This document shows, one piece after another, positions 36,815-48,127 of a DNA stretch of 64,000 bases. How positions within the stretch are numbered: the stretch's first letter is position 1; each line of letters opens with the position of its first letter. Both the position numbers and the translations under genes were made by a program. The notes beneath the pieces were generated by a model that worked only from the letters and a program-made list of their open reading frames with translations, was not told the origin of the DNA and ran no database searches. Source of the stretch: Apostichopus japonicus (lineage: Eukaryota; Echinodermata; Holothuroidea; Aspidochirotida; Stichopodidae); contig NC_092571.1 in the NCBI RefSeq assembly GCF_037975245.1, positions 62,001 to 126,000 on the forward strand, given 5' to 3'.

Positions 36815-37120
36815 ATGGCATGGGCTGATGAAATAAATGCAAATGTTGCAAAATATACATCAGCCCCAACAAGTTACACAAAGGGATGCAGGATGTGGAC
36901 AGGTGCCTACATCATCAGTAAGCCAGGGGCACCAGCATATGGCATTATCCGCACAATGCTATCCCTGGCAGCTAAGAGAAGAGCCACATTCCAGCATCTG
37001 CTCTTCAAAGTATTGTGCAAAGAAATTAACTTTTTAAGTACCAGATCATTTCACATCTCCCACATATGCCACAACAGCCTATGTGTGGAGGTGTCACATC
37101 CATTGCTTGTGTCTCTGTGA
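36815..37120 (+). pseudogene. Truncated I-PpoI-like His-Me finger (zinc-loop HNH) endonuclease domain
   Basis: This 101-residue frame contains GCRMWTG near residues 24-30, AYGIIR, a FQHLLF segment, then SHICHNSLCVEVSH. The last motif has His(0), Cys(+2), Cys(+7) and His(+12), the same spacing as catalytic His98 and zinc ligands Cys100, Cys105 and His110 of I-PpoI. GCRMWTG supplies the expected distant Cys (Cys41 in I-PpoI). The frame ends 7 codons after the last His, inside a dispersed repeat that starts near 37098, so the region of the catalytic Asn (+21) is missing. It is therefore a broken copy. The origin is unknown: it could be a selfish element or a host family. The domain call is from motif spacing only. 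Confidence 0.6.
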
Positions 37121-37242
37121 GCCATCATAGCACTGTGACAGGCCCTTAATAAGACTTGCAAATTTACTAACCTGTTTAATGTAGATTTTGTCATATATCA
37201 GAGGAGAGTACTGCTTTAGTCAGTGCTCTGTAGAGAGACCTG
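37098..37242 (-). repeat. Fragment of the repeat family carrying minus-strand protein pieces
   Basis: Positions 37098-37180 match about 31958-32050, and 37195-37242 match about 43934-43985, so this fragment joins two parts of the same family. The downstream LINE begins at 37243. Confidence 0.65.
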
Positions 37243-38281
37243 TTTATTGAAATCTAAACTGTACACTATGGGTGTTTCACATCAGGTTCTCTGCTGGGTG
37301 GATGCTTTTCTGAGTGATAGAGAGCAGTCGGTTGTTGTCAATGGGTCTAGGTCTAATCCTTCTAAGGTTACTTCCGGTGTTCCGCAAGGGTCAGTTTTGG
37401 GACCCATTCTCTTCCTGGCCTATATTAATGATATTGGTAATGCTGTTTCTTCTGGTGTCCGACTGTTCGCTGATGACTGTGTCTGTTATCGGGTTATCGA
37501 TGATGTCAGTGATGGTCATCAACTTCAGGAAGATATTAATATACTAGGGCAATGGGCTAAAGATTGGGGCATGAGTTTCCAGCCGGTGAAATGTAACATT
37601 ATGACCATTACTAGAAAGAGGAAACCTGTAAATTTCAATTACATGCTCAATGGGGTTCACTTGGTTAAGGTTGATTGTATTAAATATCTGGGTATTCATA
37701 TCACTTCAGATCTCAACTGGGGAAAGCATATTCAAAATGTGTGTAACAAAGGAAATAGGATATTGGGAGTTCTTTGTAGAAACTTATCCCCTTGTTCGAA
37801 GGATGCAAAATTGGCTGCATATAAAGGTCTCCTCCTGCCAGTATTGGAATATGCCAGTTCTGTCTGGGATCCCCACCAAGCTTTCTTGCAGCACAACCTC
37901 GAAAACATTCAGAGGCGTGCAGCCCGTTTCATCGCTTCAGATTATTCAAGAGAGCCTGGCTCTGTCTCATCTCTGTTACGGGACCTAAACCTGGTGCCCT
38001 TGGCAGAGAGGCGCAGACAAAGTAGAATCATCTTATTTGCTAAGGGCATCTATGGTCAGGCTCAGATCCCTATTGACTGCCTAAGAAAGCCTCTGCGTAG
38101 GAGTCGGAACATGCACGATATGCATTTCTGCCAACTGTATGCCAGTACCAATTGCTATAAGTATACTTTTTTTCCAAATACAATTAGGGATTGGAATAGT
38201 CTGCCTTCAGACCTCATTAGTAGTTCCAGTGGTTCTGTGAATCCTGTCACTTATATCAGTACTCGGGTCAGATCTAATTAA
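37223..38281 (+). pseudogene. LINE reverse transcriptase, C-terminal half
   Basis: About 345 residues remain of a jockey/CR1-type ORF2. The frame shows VDAFLSDREQSV, motif B GVPQGSVLGP, motif C RLFADDCV, then the KYLGIHI and ENIQRRAARF segments typical of the thumb and C-terminal region. Endonuclease and RT motif A are absent, so it cannot be functional. The first seven or so codons of the frame (GTG start at 37223) come from the flanking repeat. The remaining frame is intact to TAA at 38279-38281, implying a fairly recent insertion. The clade is assigned only to superfamily level. Confidence 0.88.
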
Positions 38282-38365
38282 TTACTCTCTTGACGTGTGT
38301 GTGGTGAGATATTGTCCCTTTTTGCGGATGTGTCACCGTATCGAAGACGAAGACGAGGTGTACTA
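37243..38365 (+). mobile_element. 5'-truncated LINE (jockey/CR1-like superfamily)
   Basis: The insert lies within the dispersed repeat. The left flank matches about 43934-43985 and the right flank, from about 38366, resumes near the equivalent of 44020, with around 50 bp of the host repeat lost. It carries only the C-terminal half of an RT protein plus a short 3' UTR. Severe 5' truncation is typical of dead LINE copies. No poly-A tail or clear target duplication was found. Confidence 0.75.
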
Positions 38366-38462
38366 CATCAGAATGATAAGCTGCAGCCATTGTTCTACTG
38401 AATCCATTACATGCCTTGCCATCAGCATCAGTTGTGAGGTACATGACCGTACCCATTCTTCA
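38366..38462 (-). pseudogene. Small fragment of the repeat-borne protein (DADGKACNG motif)
   Basis: The minus-strand frame ending at 38456 contains LTTDADGKACNGFSRTMAAA. The region at about 44040-44095 has the equivalent DGKACKGLTGTMAAA. The two sites are therefore copies of one coding region, split here by the LINE. The acidic DxDGK motif is reminiscent of a DDE-type catalytic segment, but this is inference. Confidence 0.45.
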
Positions 38463-39199
38463 TAATAATAATCAGTTTTTTATCCTCAAAGTTCAACAAA
38501 ATTCCAGTGACCTATTCACTAGTTTGTTTGTATACAAATGCTTAAATGGTTATAAGCATTTATTGGAAGTCTAAGCAGTTGAATAGCTGCACATAGAATG
38601 ATACAAGACAAGACTTACACTGAGAAACTAGTCAATATGATCTACTACAACGATTTAGGAATGTTGCTTGAACAGCGCCCTCATTCTAGATCTGGTCACA
38701 GCTAGAACATAGGTCTCCTGAGTAGTTTTCGCAACAAAATCTGACAAAATACCTTTGAAAAGCAGTGCCAAAGTAACAAGTAACTTTTTCTCTTTCATTT
38801 TAGGGCCAGAGTTTACTCGATACAGGGAGTGATCACATTTTCAGAGGGAAGAAGGCCAACTTGCGTCAAGTTTCCACCAGAGGGGATAAGTAGCACCAAC
38901 TGAGGGACTGTGCTTAAAACACATTGTGTGGACCCAAGAACAATTTAGACATTCAGTAGATGCCAGCCATGCTGATGGAATGACTTCTAATCACACTAGG
39001 GAATATGTCAACCATTGGGCTCTCACTTGTTTAAAGTTCAGTACTGCATTATTCATATAGACTGTACAACATGTGTGAGACACCATATGAAGATTCACAC
39101 AATAGACAGAGATAAACAAAAATGATATAAGTCATTACTTCTGAAACTATCATAAAAAGAGGTTGAAAGTGGATTTTAGAAATGTCAACTGTTACTTTA
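38463..39199. repeat. Repeat module, second copy of 32328-33044
   Basis: This is a direct repeat of the module at 32328. It has a small insertion near 38530-38560 and ends exactly where the truncated GGTGGCAT element copy 4 starts. Confidence 0.8.
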
Positions 39200-39316
39200 G
39201 CTGGCATACTCCTATTAGCATCTATATCAATCCGTACCAAGTGTGCTTCTTCAGAAAAAGTGCCAAAAAGCAACAGGAGACATCTTTTCTGATATGTCAT
39301 CAATCACTGGACTGGT
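39200..39316. mobile_element. GGTGGCAT element, copy 4, short fragment
   Basis: It starts GCTGGCATACTCCTATTAG and follows the other copies for about 115 bp, to TATGTCATCAATCAC, before similarity ends. Confidence 0.6.
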
Positions 39317-39699
39317 TTATGTTTTTAGTTCTACCATGTAGCTTGTACTCTCTCTCTCTCTGAGTTGTGCTCACCTCCTTCTGTATGCTCTGCCTCTGTT
39401 ATATAGTCTATCATACTGTTGTTTCCTTTGCATCTGTTTCAGAGTCTGGATACATAGACTATTTGAGCTCACCTCTAATCCTGCAGCTTCCATCTTCCTG
39501 GCTATGGACTCTTCAGGCCCTTTATTTGTAATGTTTGTGGCACTGTGGTCCCTGTACTGACTGTTGCGTGAAATGCTTGTGCTATGTTTTGGATTGGAAA
39601 CTCGAAAGCATTATTGACTACCTCTGCTTTTTGAGTGGAAGTCTGAAACTGAGTGGACCATAAACGTTTGCTGCAGGTGGGTGTCCCAGGTATTTCATT
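39317..39699. other. No recognisable feature
   Basis: Contains a short TC run near 39350-39361. No gene or repeat end was recognised. Confidence 0.5.
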
Positions 39700-42600
39700 T
39701 ACAGTACTGATTTCGCTTAACTCCCGTTGAAATTTGTTAAAAGGAAAATAAACAAATTTCTTCGTTTTTTATCGAAATTTGCCGATTTTTATCGAAATTC
39801 AACGAATTTTAACGATTGGTGATCTCAATCATTTCCTACGTGGAATTTTCAACGATGCGTTGAAATTCTTTTTTAAACGAAATAAAAGGTCAATATGTGG
39901 TTACGCGAAACGTCGGAAATCGCGTAACTTCGTTTATTAGTATCGATTAGACTTTGGTACAGTCGTTTGAAAGCATTCTCAGGCTTGCATGAGTAGTAAC
40001 TCTCAAAGAAACATGTAGTAAAACTGACGGGGGACGTTTTCTGACTGAACCCCAAACACAGTGACATAAGTCTTAACTTTGCCAGGCTATCTTGGAGGTT
40101 GCAGTACACGCTATGTACCACGAGGCACCCTTCCAGATAAGTTGGAGTGCTGTTTAACCATTTAAATAACAATGAATGGACATAAATAACCTTGGTTTAC
40201 TTGCAGATTGCAAAAAATAGTTATTTTTAAGAGATGTAAATTTGGTTTTTTATAAGAGTTGAAGTGTGAAACTTTGTTTCCGAGCGAAAACACTTGAAGC
40301 AGTTACTTGAAGCAAAATAAAGATGCCCCGCCCATTCTGCTAGGACGCTTCCATTTTTCAAAAATGCGTTTTCTCTTGTTATTTTTTCTATTTTGTTTAG
40401 TATAGATTTGGCATGAGACATGTTACTCAGGTTAACTTTGATGGAATAATTTTATACCAGAAGTGGAAAAACTTAACAGTTATTACATTCATTTCGGATC
40501 ATTTCCGAACAAGATAACACACTAAGGGTGTGACCGTTTAAACGATTAACCGTTTAACCGGCCGCAAATGCACTATCAGTTTAGAAAATCACAAACTGTA
40601 TAAACGGAAAATTAAAAAAAAAAATCAAATACATTTTAAACATGAAAATTATTTAAAAATATGTAAAGAACTGAGTAATGTACTGCAAACTATCAATAAA
40701 AAACAGAAAAACGATGTTTTAGGCATGAATAATGTGTTCAATATAACTATAGTAGTAGGCCAATAGTCACGAGCTCATGATAGTGTCGTCAATTCGTCTT
40801 CTCAGTTTATATTTGCGACATATATCACCCGTGTACATCGATCAATGGCATGGTGAAATCCTGTGTGAAAATATGTCGATGCCAAAAGACGCAAATGGTC
40901 GATCTAGAAAGTATCGTAATAACATTAACAACACAAGGCCAGTTTGCTCTCTCAGGTCCGCACGTATACAGCCATTTTTTCCACACATGGTATTATACTG
41001 TGCATGCATTGCGGGCGGGATTGCGGCAAACATAAAAGAATATGAATGAAAATGATAAACCTTACGATATTTTTCACAAATATTGGTGCTTAGATAAGTG
41101 CTTCCTCACAATCAAAGAGCCGCCCCAAAATTTGCTCCGCTTACGTAAAACTTCTATATATATATAACACTTGGAAAAATTCGAGTTTTTACACACATAA
41201 TTCCCACTGACATTGGTCATAGAACATAAGTAGGTCATTGACATTTGAACTTGCCCAAGTTCATCGCACCATGGGAACGACACAACACATTGAACATGAT
41301 GTTACATTCTTCCGCCATCTGGACGCTGAGTGTAAATTTTGGTGTAATATGCAAATTATGAATGGTACTGCGCTGCCCGGTTAAAATTTAACCTATTGCA
41401 ACACCAATTTTGGGAAGCTGTTGTTGAAGAAACTGTTGTATCAAATGTAAAGTACTGTATCATGTATGTGACACAAGAGAAAGAAAATGAAATCGGAGGC
41501 TGCTACAACCCATCCCACAACACGTGCGTGCGTAATTTGTTTTCTAAACATGACTTTTAATGAGTAAGCAGGAAAGGTGGGTAAGTTTGCTAAGTTAGGC
41601 GAGTTTTTGTTTAAAATCTTGTGATAGATAGACAAATATATTGTTTTTTTCTTCAAAAGTTACGAAGTTGCCGAAGGCCGAGTTATATAAATTCAGTGAT
41701 CTGAACTTCTGAAGACCACGATATACTGATCAGGTGTGTTATTCTTTTCAGCAATTATTACACGTAATGTTGGCAATATTATTGGGCCTAATTAGTAATT
41801 AACATACATTGATCGTTGTCTTGTTGCCTGAATTGCTACTTTTTGGAGAAAAAAAAACCTTAATTATTGTACTCATAATGTCCTATTTTCATTAAAAGTT
41901 GAGAGACATTACGTCGAAAAAGCCGCAATCGGGAAACAGCGTTTAAAAGTTTAACCTACTGGCAGGTTATACGGTTAAATGGTTAGTGAAATATCTGTTA
42001 GGTCACACCCTTATAACACACAAAAAAAAACGACTTTATTGAATGAAAATATACTGAAAACCATATCGCAAAAACACAAAATCGCCTATAACTCGAAAAC
42101 GGAAGGAGATATCGACTTTTGTCAGCTGCGAAGGGATTTCCTATACCGAATTTTGATGTGCTGTATCCACCTGTGTCATTTATGAGCTTCTCTGACGTAA
42201 GCTGCAGTACGTAATTTCTCCATACCAGTTCCACAACATTTATTTACGCAGTAAACATTGTTCATGATGTTTTCTTTCACAACAAATATTCAAAGTTGTG
42301 CTCCACACGCTTCACAGATATTGTTTTATGTTGTTCATTTTCAATTCTAGTTTAAAATTACATTTTCGAACGATGCATTGCATGCCTTGTCAAACATTCC
42401 TGATTAGTAAAACTAAGGAAGGATATTTGATTGATATGATTTTATGAGCTGTTCCACTTGAAAAATGATGATAAAACCGAAAAACAAAACATTTACTTCT
42501 CATGTGACGCATACCGGGAGACTCATAAAACCCCCTTCTCATTAAATTAAATTTACATGCCGTCAGGCCAGTTGAAAGCCCTCCCCAGTAATGTTTGATC

Positions 42601-43631
42601 AGCTCTTCCCAATATACAATACTCAAATAAGCAATGAAAATATATTCATTTTCCACAGGTTTCCATTCCATTATGAATAGTAGGGGCAAAATAATGTTTG
42701 CTTCTAGAGTAAGCCAGCCAAAGGTTCTGCAGTGCTAAACCCCCCACGAAGATAAATACTATGCTAATTAACAGATGGTAGGCGTGAATTGACAAAGCCA
42801 GGTTTATGATTGGACTAGGCCTCTCAAAAAAGTTTGGTCGCTGGAGATATCCAGGGTAGGGAATGCACATGTAAGCAGCATACTGTAGGTGGCCCAGACC
42901 CAGGCTGCGACCTTAATTACCAGGGCAGTCCATCTGCATTCGCGGGCAACTTACAGTAGCTGGGTTAGGGGGAAAATAACAGGATGTTTTGTATTTTGCG
43001 TGCATTGAAGCCGGGGGGGAGATTTTTTGGTTTGAAAGTGAGTGCGGTAAACGGTACTGTAGTACGTCAAGTAACACAGGAATTTATTGGAAAAAAAGAT
43101 CTCTTTGATATCCAGCTACGACTGTTTCATTGTGTAAATTTTTTTTTTATTTCTTGTTTTTCTGACGCTGCGTTCATTGGTGAGTTACTTAAACTTATCT
43201 TGGTTTAATACTAGCCTTTAACTTAAGTACTTGTTACGATCGACCAAGACCAGTTTTTTATTATCCTAGGCAAATAATTTTTCAAGCACCTAGTACAGAA
43301 CTTACTCTGTCTTATATACAATCAAACTTTTGTAACATTTGTAATATTCCTTAGCCACTTCTGGTATAGTCTGAAAACGGCTGTAGTTACACTAAGGATT
43401 CAACGTAGGTCACAACCTTGATATGTCTAGAATTGCCTTTGCCGTTGTTGATCGCGATAACTTTCGTGGAAATTTCGTTGAAACTAAGTTGACAACCGTG
43501 CCCGCAGTAGTCTAAATCTTAATGAAATTATTTGTTTTTTATCGATTTTCAATTTTTTTTTATCGATTTTCAACCTTTTTTATCGATCGTTGCTTTTTTT
43601 GCAACGGGAGTTAAGCGAAATCAGTACTGTA
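39700..43631. mobile_element. Pogo/mariner-like non-autonomous element with TA target duplication
   Basis: Terminal inverted repeats of about 27 bp (CAGTACTGATTTCGCTTAAC, continuing CTCCCGTTG) sit at 39702 and, inverted, end at 43629. TA flanks both sides (39700-39701 and 43630-43631). A CAGT start with a TA duplication is characteristic of the Tc1/mariner-pogo group. Subterminal TTTTTATCGA motifs recur at both ends. No transposase frame was recognised. A hAT element is nested inside, so the element proper is about 2.43 kb. It is inserted next to the repeat-borne protein region at 43643. Confidence 0.75.
40515..42021. mobile_element. hAT element nested in the pogo-like element, perfect 8-bp TSD
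   Basis: The element spans 40523-42013 (1491 bp). It starts TAAGGGTGTGACC and ends with the inverted complement GGTCACACCCTTA, flanked on both sides by TAACACAC (40515-40522 and 42014-42021). Subterminal sequences around CGGTTAA (left GTTTAACCGG, right GGTTATACGGTTAAATGG) are also inverted. There is no transposase-length frame, so it is non-autonomous. The exact TSD indicates a younger insertion than its host element. Confidence 0.9.
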
Positions 43632-43642
43632 GTTGTGTGCTA

Positions 43643-44044
43643 TCAGTGTGGGATATTAGCAGAGATCTCTTTGTAGCATTTGGCATGAATGGAAATGTGT
43701 ACTTCCTGCCCCTCTTGCATACAAATGAATGCTTCGGGCAATGTGAATGATTTCCAATGTAGCACTTTGCAAGGCAGTCTTAACATGTTGATAAAGCCTT
43801 CATAACTTTGCAGTGGTCGTATTTGAGGGCTTTCATTCCTGCAAGTAGTCACCTCTGCCAGTACAAGGCAGGTCAAGTCCTCTGCAATGCACTTTTGTAT
43901 CAAGTGCTTCCTAGTCACAGTTTGTGCAGGTAACATATCAGAGGAGAGTACTGCTTTAGCCAGTGCCCTGCGGAGTGACTTGAGAAGGTGAACTTGGTCT
44001 AACAGCATATGGTTCTCTGTTTCAGAATGAGTAGCTGCAGCCAT
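43643..44044 (-). pseudogene. Repeat-borne protein, C-terminal part (possible transposase remnant)
   Basis: This minus-strand frame has 133 residues. It contains HLLKSLRRALAKAVL, then IQKCIAEDLTCLV. Just upstream in the same direction the equivalent of DGKACKG is readable near 44080. The pattern of an acidic motif, a His/Lys-rich helix and a cysteine-containing helix resembles DDE-type transposases, but no family can be named. Related pieces occur at 31919 and 38366. The coding region is broken between this frame and the one at 44098-44562. The pogo-like element is inserted just beyond its end at 43631. Confidence 0.45.
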
Positions 44045-44097
44045 TGTACCAGTGAGCCCTTTACATGCCTTGCCATCAGTTGTTAGGCACTTCTCCT

Positions 44098-44562
44098 TTA
44101 GTGGGTTCTTACCAGTAAGTAATTTGGATGCACAAATCTTTCCACCATTCTGTTCATCTTTGACATTGGCATCTTTACTGAACAGCCCTCATGGACTGGA
44201 CATTGCAACTTGTGACCCCTTCTTCTATTCATTTCACCAATTAAGTTACAGTTGTTACTGTGATTGTAATCAAAATTAAATTTATCAATGGTGACATTCT
44301 CAACAATTACATCTCTGTATTGGCTTGCACGAACAAATGGAGTCTTACTTTTTGCATTAAGCAGACACGTATGATATTGACGATCATATTCTGCAAAAAT
44401 TGGAGAGTCTTTTGAGAGGCCATGCAGTTGCAGTGTCTTCTTTATACACCCCTTTTCTGATATATCATTTTCATTCATTTCTTCTATTGCAGGTCCAAAC
44501 TGGTTGGCTGACTTTTGTAGTGTACTGACAGCGGGACTTGGAAGAGAGATGCTGCTGAGCAT
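44098..44562 (-). pseudogene. Repeat-borne protein, N-terminal part (possible transposase remnant)
   Basis: This minus-strand frame has 154 residues. It contains FGPAIEEMNENDIS, KKTLQLHGLSKDSP, a FNFDYNHSNNCNL segment, then RRRGHKLQCPVHEGC with a CPVHEGC cysteine cluster. It is followed by the second fragment at 43643-44044, after a frame break around 44098. Together they suggest one former protein of more than 290 residues carried by the dispersed repeat. The function is not recognised; transposase is the most likely role given the surrounding inverted-repeat elements. Confidence 0.45.
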
Positions 44563-45444
44563 TCTATGAGCTGCACTTGAACCGATCTACATCTGATGCA
44601 AGCCTGACTGCCGTGCAATGTTTAGTTCTGAAGGATTCTTGCCAGGTTTGCTTCTTGGTTTAAACCTTTGTAGATGGGCCAGAGCTTACAGTACCTTTGT
44701 ATCTTCAGAGAATGCATCCAAACACAACCTTTAAGCCAAGTCCCACAAATTCTTCATATCTAAGTTTGCAAGAGGAATAGGTGCCACAAAGGTGCTCACT
44801 TCACAAAGTTATTAGCCTCCCCCAACCAAATGTTTTTTACCTACTGAAAGAAAGATAATTTGCAATGTGTTTTTCAATGGTTAAACTGATATTATTATTA
44901 CCATAAATATTGTATTGACTTCCCCAATAATTCTAACCAATATGGAATGGTAATAATTACACAGCATATGATTGTATGTTATTGGCATGCGATGTAAAAA
45001 CCTGTGCATGCCTATATGATATGCACATTGACATGTGTAACACGCGAAACTCGAACAATTTAGGTTATATTTTCCCAGATCAGCCCCCCCCCCAAATCAT
45101 ATTGGGCCCCTACGCCTATGACGGTAGTTCTATTAGGCATGTTTTTTGGAGTATTCAAAATCATACCAAGTTTTGTGTGGTGGAGTATAAGAATCGCGAG
45201 ATACAATTTATGAAAGTGGCAAGGAAACATGGTAAATATGACTGATAAAAGGCCAATTTTGACCGAAAATGTCAATTTTTAGGTCATTCACAATCACAGG
45301 AATATATGAATAGGCCTAGATAAACTGTGGTGCGACAGTCGGAAATTCCAGCTGTCGCACTCCAATTTTCCAATTATCGTCAGTTTTATCAAGTTCGGGG
45401 GGTGAGACACCCCCAACACCCACCCCCCCTTCTAGCCACGTCCG
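44563..45444. other. Repeat remnant and hairpin; no gene
   Basis: Positions 44620-44765 repeat the GAAGGATTCTTGCC segment found at 31811. A perfect 9-bp hairpin, GTGCGACAG/CTGTCGCAC, lies at 45330-45360. C-rich runs occur at 45085 and 45410-45430. No coding feature was seen. Confidence 0.5.
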
Positions 45445-45522
45445 TGGGTGTAAGTCACAACTTCTCAAACAATCATTAAAAGAGGTTTAATGTGGAGTCT
45501 AAAAATTTCAATTTTTAGTTAA

Positions 45523-46883
45523 GATGGCATACTCATATTAGCATTTACATCAATCCACCACAAGTGTTCTCATTCAGAAAAAGCAACAGGAGAACAAATT
45601 TCTTGATATGTTATCAATTAGTGTCTGGTGTTTTCTTGGCAGGGATGTTAAGGAGCATGAAAGAGAGTACAAGTGATACAAAAATTTGGTCAGTTGAGGT
45701 AAGTTTAGACCAATTTAGGCTTCCCTGGAACAGCATACAGAAATTGATTTCTGCTGAGTAAAGAGGTTTGTTTACAAGTGAGGAAAACTTCAGTCTCTCA
45801 TAGTAAACAAGCAATCTGCATGGTTATGATATAGAAAATTGAGGGTGCTATGAATGGCCAACTTGTCAGCTATCCAGTTATTGGTTGCATTTAGCTTGTG
45901 AGAGCTAAATAGATTAAGGGATCACATTACTTTTTGATTTAGTGTGTATTGGGTAGTGTTTGCACGGGTTATCCGGGTACCCGCCCGACGCCATACTACC
46001 CGGTTCCTAATTTATTACCCGCATCCTCCGTAGTGTGATATAAAAAAATAAAAAAAATCGCAAATCGATGGTTAGGCAGATTTCCCATTGACTTAGTGTG
46101 GTGTTAGGCTACCATGTGTCGAAGATAACAGCAATAACGAAAGTACTGCATGGATATCTTATAACTGCGTCACAATTTCAGCGAATAAACAGATGGTTAG
46201 GCCTAGCTAGATTTCTCATTGACTCAGTGTGGTGTGGTGTAAGGCTACCATGTGGAAGAAATTATTATTTAATCATTCGTTTATTTCATGGAAGGAAAGG
46301 CTGACAAGGAATTTTATGAGATGTTTACGGATTATAGACGGGATAACTAAAAAATAATAATCGCAAGTGGCTGTTAAAGTGTTTACTAATCGTTTATTCC
46401 AAATGCGATCAAATTGTGCGAATCGCACAATCTCGCGGCTAATGCGAACCCTGGGCCTGCCTAATAGATAGTAGTAGTAACAACTGTTTACGAGCTAAAT
46501 TGGATATTTATATGGTGAGATCAATAGACGTGGAGAGCAAGCAAAAGCCGCGACGGCAGTGCGATGTTAGTAGTAATGTTAATTATATGAAGTTATTAAC
46601 AAGTTAATGAAAGAAACAATAGCAAATAGAAATTATTGAGGAAGGTTTTATACCTTATCTTACACCTACGTTTTTGAACATGAAAACATTGTCAGTAGAG
46701 AATATGATTCATTTATTATGGCATCCAATATGTCATTTCTTGAAAATTGTGATACTCGAGGGTAAAACAATTTTTTTCCGGGTACCCGGATACCCGACGG
46801 GTAACGGCTCTTGGGTACCCGGTTCCCGATTTTTGGACCCGTGTAAACACTAGTATTGGGGCATTTAATAGGTGTATACTACC
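45523..46883. mobile_element. GGTGGCAT element, copy 5, interrupted by a hAT element
   Basis: It begins GATGGCATACTCATATTAG after TTAA at 45523 and ends GGTGTATACTACC at 46883. Removing the nested hAT and one TSD leaves 454 bp, the family's full length. The upstream 75 bases are also shared with the 32970 and 39125 modules. Confidence 0.75.
45946..46860. mobile_element. hAT element with perfect TSD GTATTGGG, nested in copy 5
   Basis: This 899-bp element (45954-46852) starts TAGTGTTTGCACGGGT and ends ACCCGTGTAAACACTA. It is flanked by identical GTATTGGG at 45946-45953 and 46853-46860. The subterminal regions are packed with CGGGTACCCG motifs, probably transposase binding sites. An imperfect internal tandem duplication of about 119 bp (GGTTAGGC... 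to GGCTACCATGTG) lies at 46072-46258. No transposase frame remains. Confidence 0.92.
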
Positions 46884-47965
46884 ACAGACCCTTTTATCAT
46901 GCCGACTAGTATTCAGCAATTGGTTGAGCAATATTGTGTGTCTATGTGTAGGACATTTTATTTGACCGCATAAGAATCATAAACATTTTCAGAAGTCCAA
47001 CACCTGTTAACAAACAATTTAATAACTTGTTAGTACTTTTATTTTACAATCATTTGGTCAGCATGGAATGTCATTAGTTGAATCACAGAAACTATATTTG
47101 GTAAGTTGAAACTATGAAGAATCAACAGTGTGTTTTGTTTGTTTACTATTAAAATAGGATTTAATGGCCAAAGAAGTTCAAAATTCCAAGGCTGCTACTA
47201 GTGCTTGAGGGAAGACTGAAAGCAGAAAGAATGCCTAATGACAGAGAAAGAAGACATTATACAGACACTGTGTGACTGCATGGTAGGATATACCTGGCTA
47301 AAATAGGTAAACAGTTTAATACTGTAAACTCACACTATATCATTGCCAAACAGCTCTCTGAAATCTGAAATAATCACGAGGAGCGATTTAATGCTGCAAC
47401 GTTACGCTGGAGACCCGACTTGCATTTGACAGATACTAATAGTGGGCCCAACTTACAATAAAGTGAGCCTAACAAGTAACTTTGAAACACTTCTTAAGTT
47501 CAGGCTCAACCTTGAAACTTATTTTTTGTGACGACCTTCAAAACTTGTTTTGCGACAAGCTCTGCTAACCTTTCAACCAGAGACAAATAAATCATATTTG
47601 CTCACGCTCGAAATGATGCTGATTTAATAGTTGCGCGCAGATTCCTCAACATCATGTGTATTTACTGCGTTACTAGCGGGGCCCTATGTGGGTGAAAGTG
47701 ATTTGTATGTGCTTCCTCCTGCACTGCTGACAGCCGCCCGGTCCATACATTTGTATATTCCCACCTACGAAAACCAGTGTCTAATATGTTTATGAGCTTG
47801 CCGAACGTTACAACATCATACAGAAAGCCATGCCGGACAAAATTATATTTAATGAAATAGTAACATATACATTAGTTACTATTTATAAATATATGATATA
47901 CAAATATGTCATGCATAAACTATATACACGAGGTGTATGAGTAATCTGAATATAAAACGGCATTA
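46884..47965. other. No recognisable feature
   Basis: AT-rich, with only short frames and no transposon ends recognised. Confidence 0.55.
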
Positions 47966-47980
47966 CTTGTATATATATAT

Positions 47981-48030
<50 letters not shown>

Positions 48031-48117
48031 CTATATATATATATCTATAGATATATAGATATATTATAGATATATATTTATCTATATCTATATATATATA
48101 TTATAGATATATATATT
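47966..48117. repeat. (TA)n-rich microsatellite
   Basis: Pure and interrupted TA repeats, including TATAGATATA variants, border the 3' end of the first Penelope-like element. Confidence 0.9.
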
Positions 48118-48127
48118 GTAATAAACG

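Noticed and set aside
43532-43750. Phe-rich frame at the right end of the pogo-like element
   Set aside because: It consists of T-rich subterminal repeats running across the element boundary.
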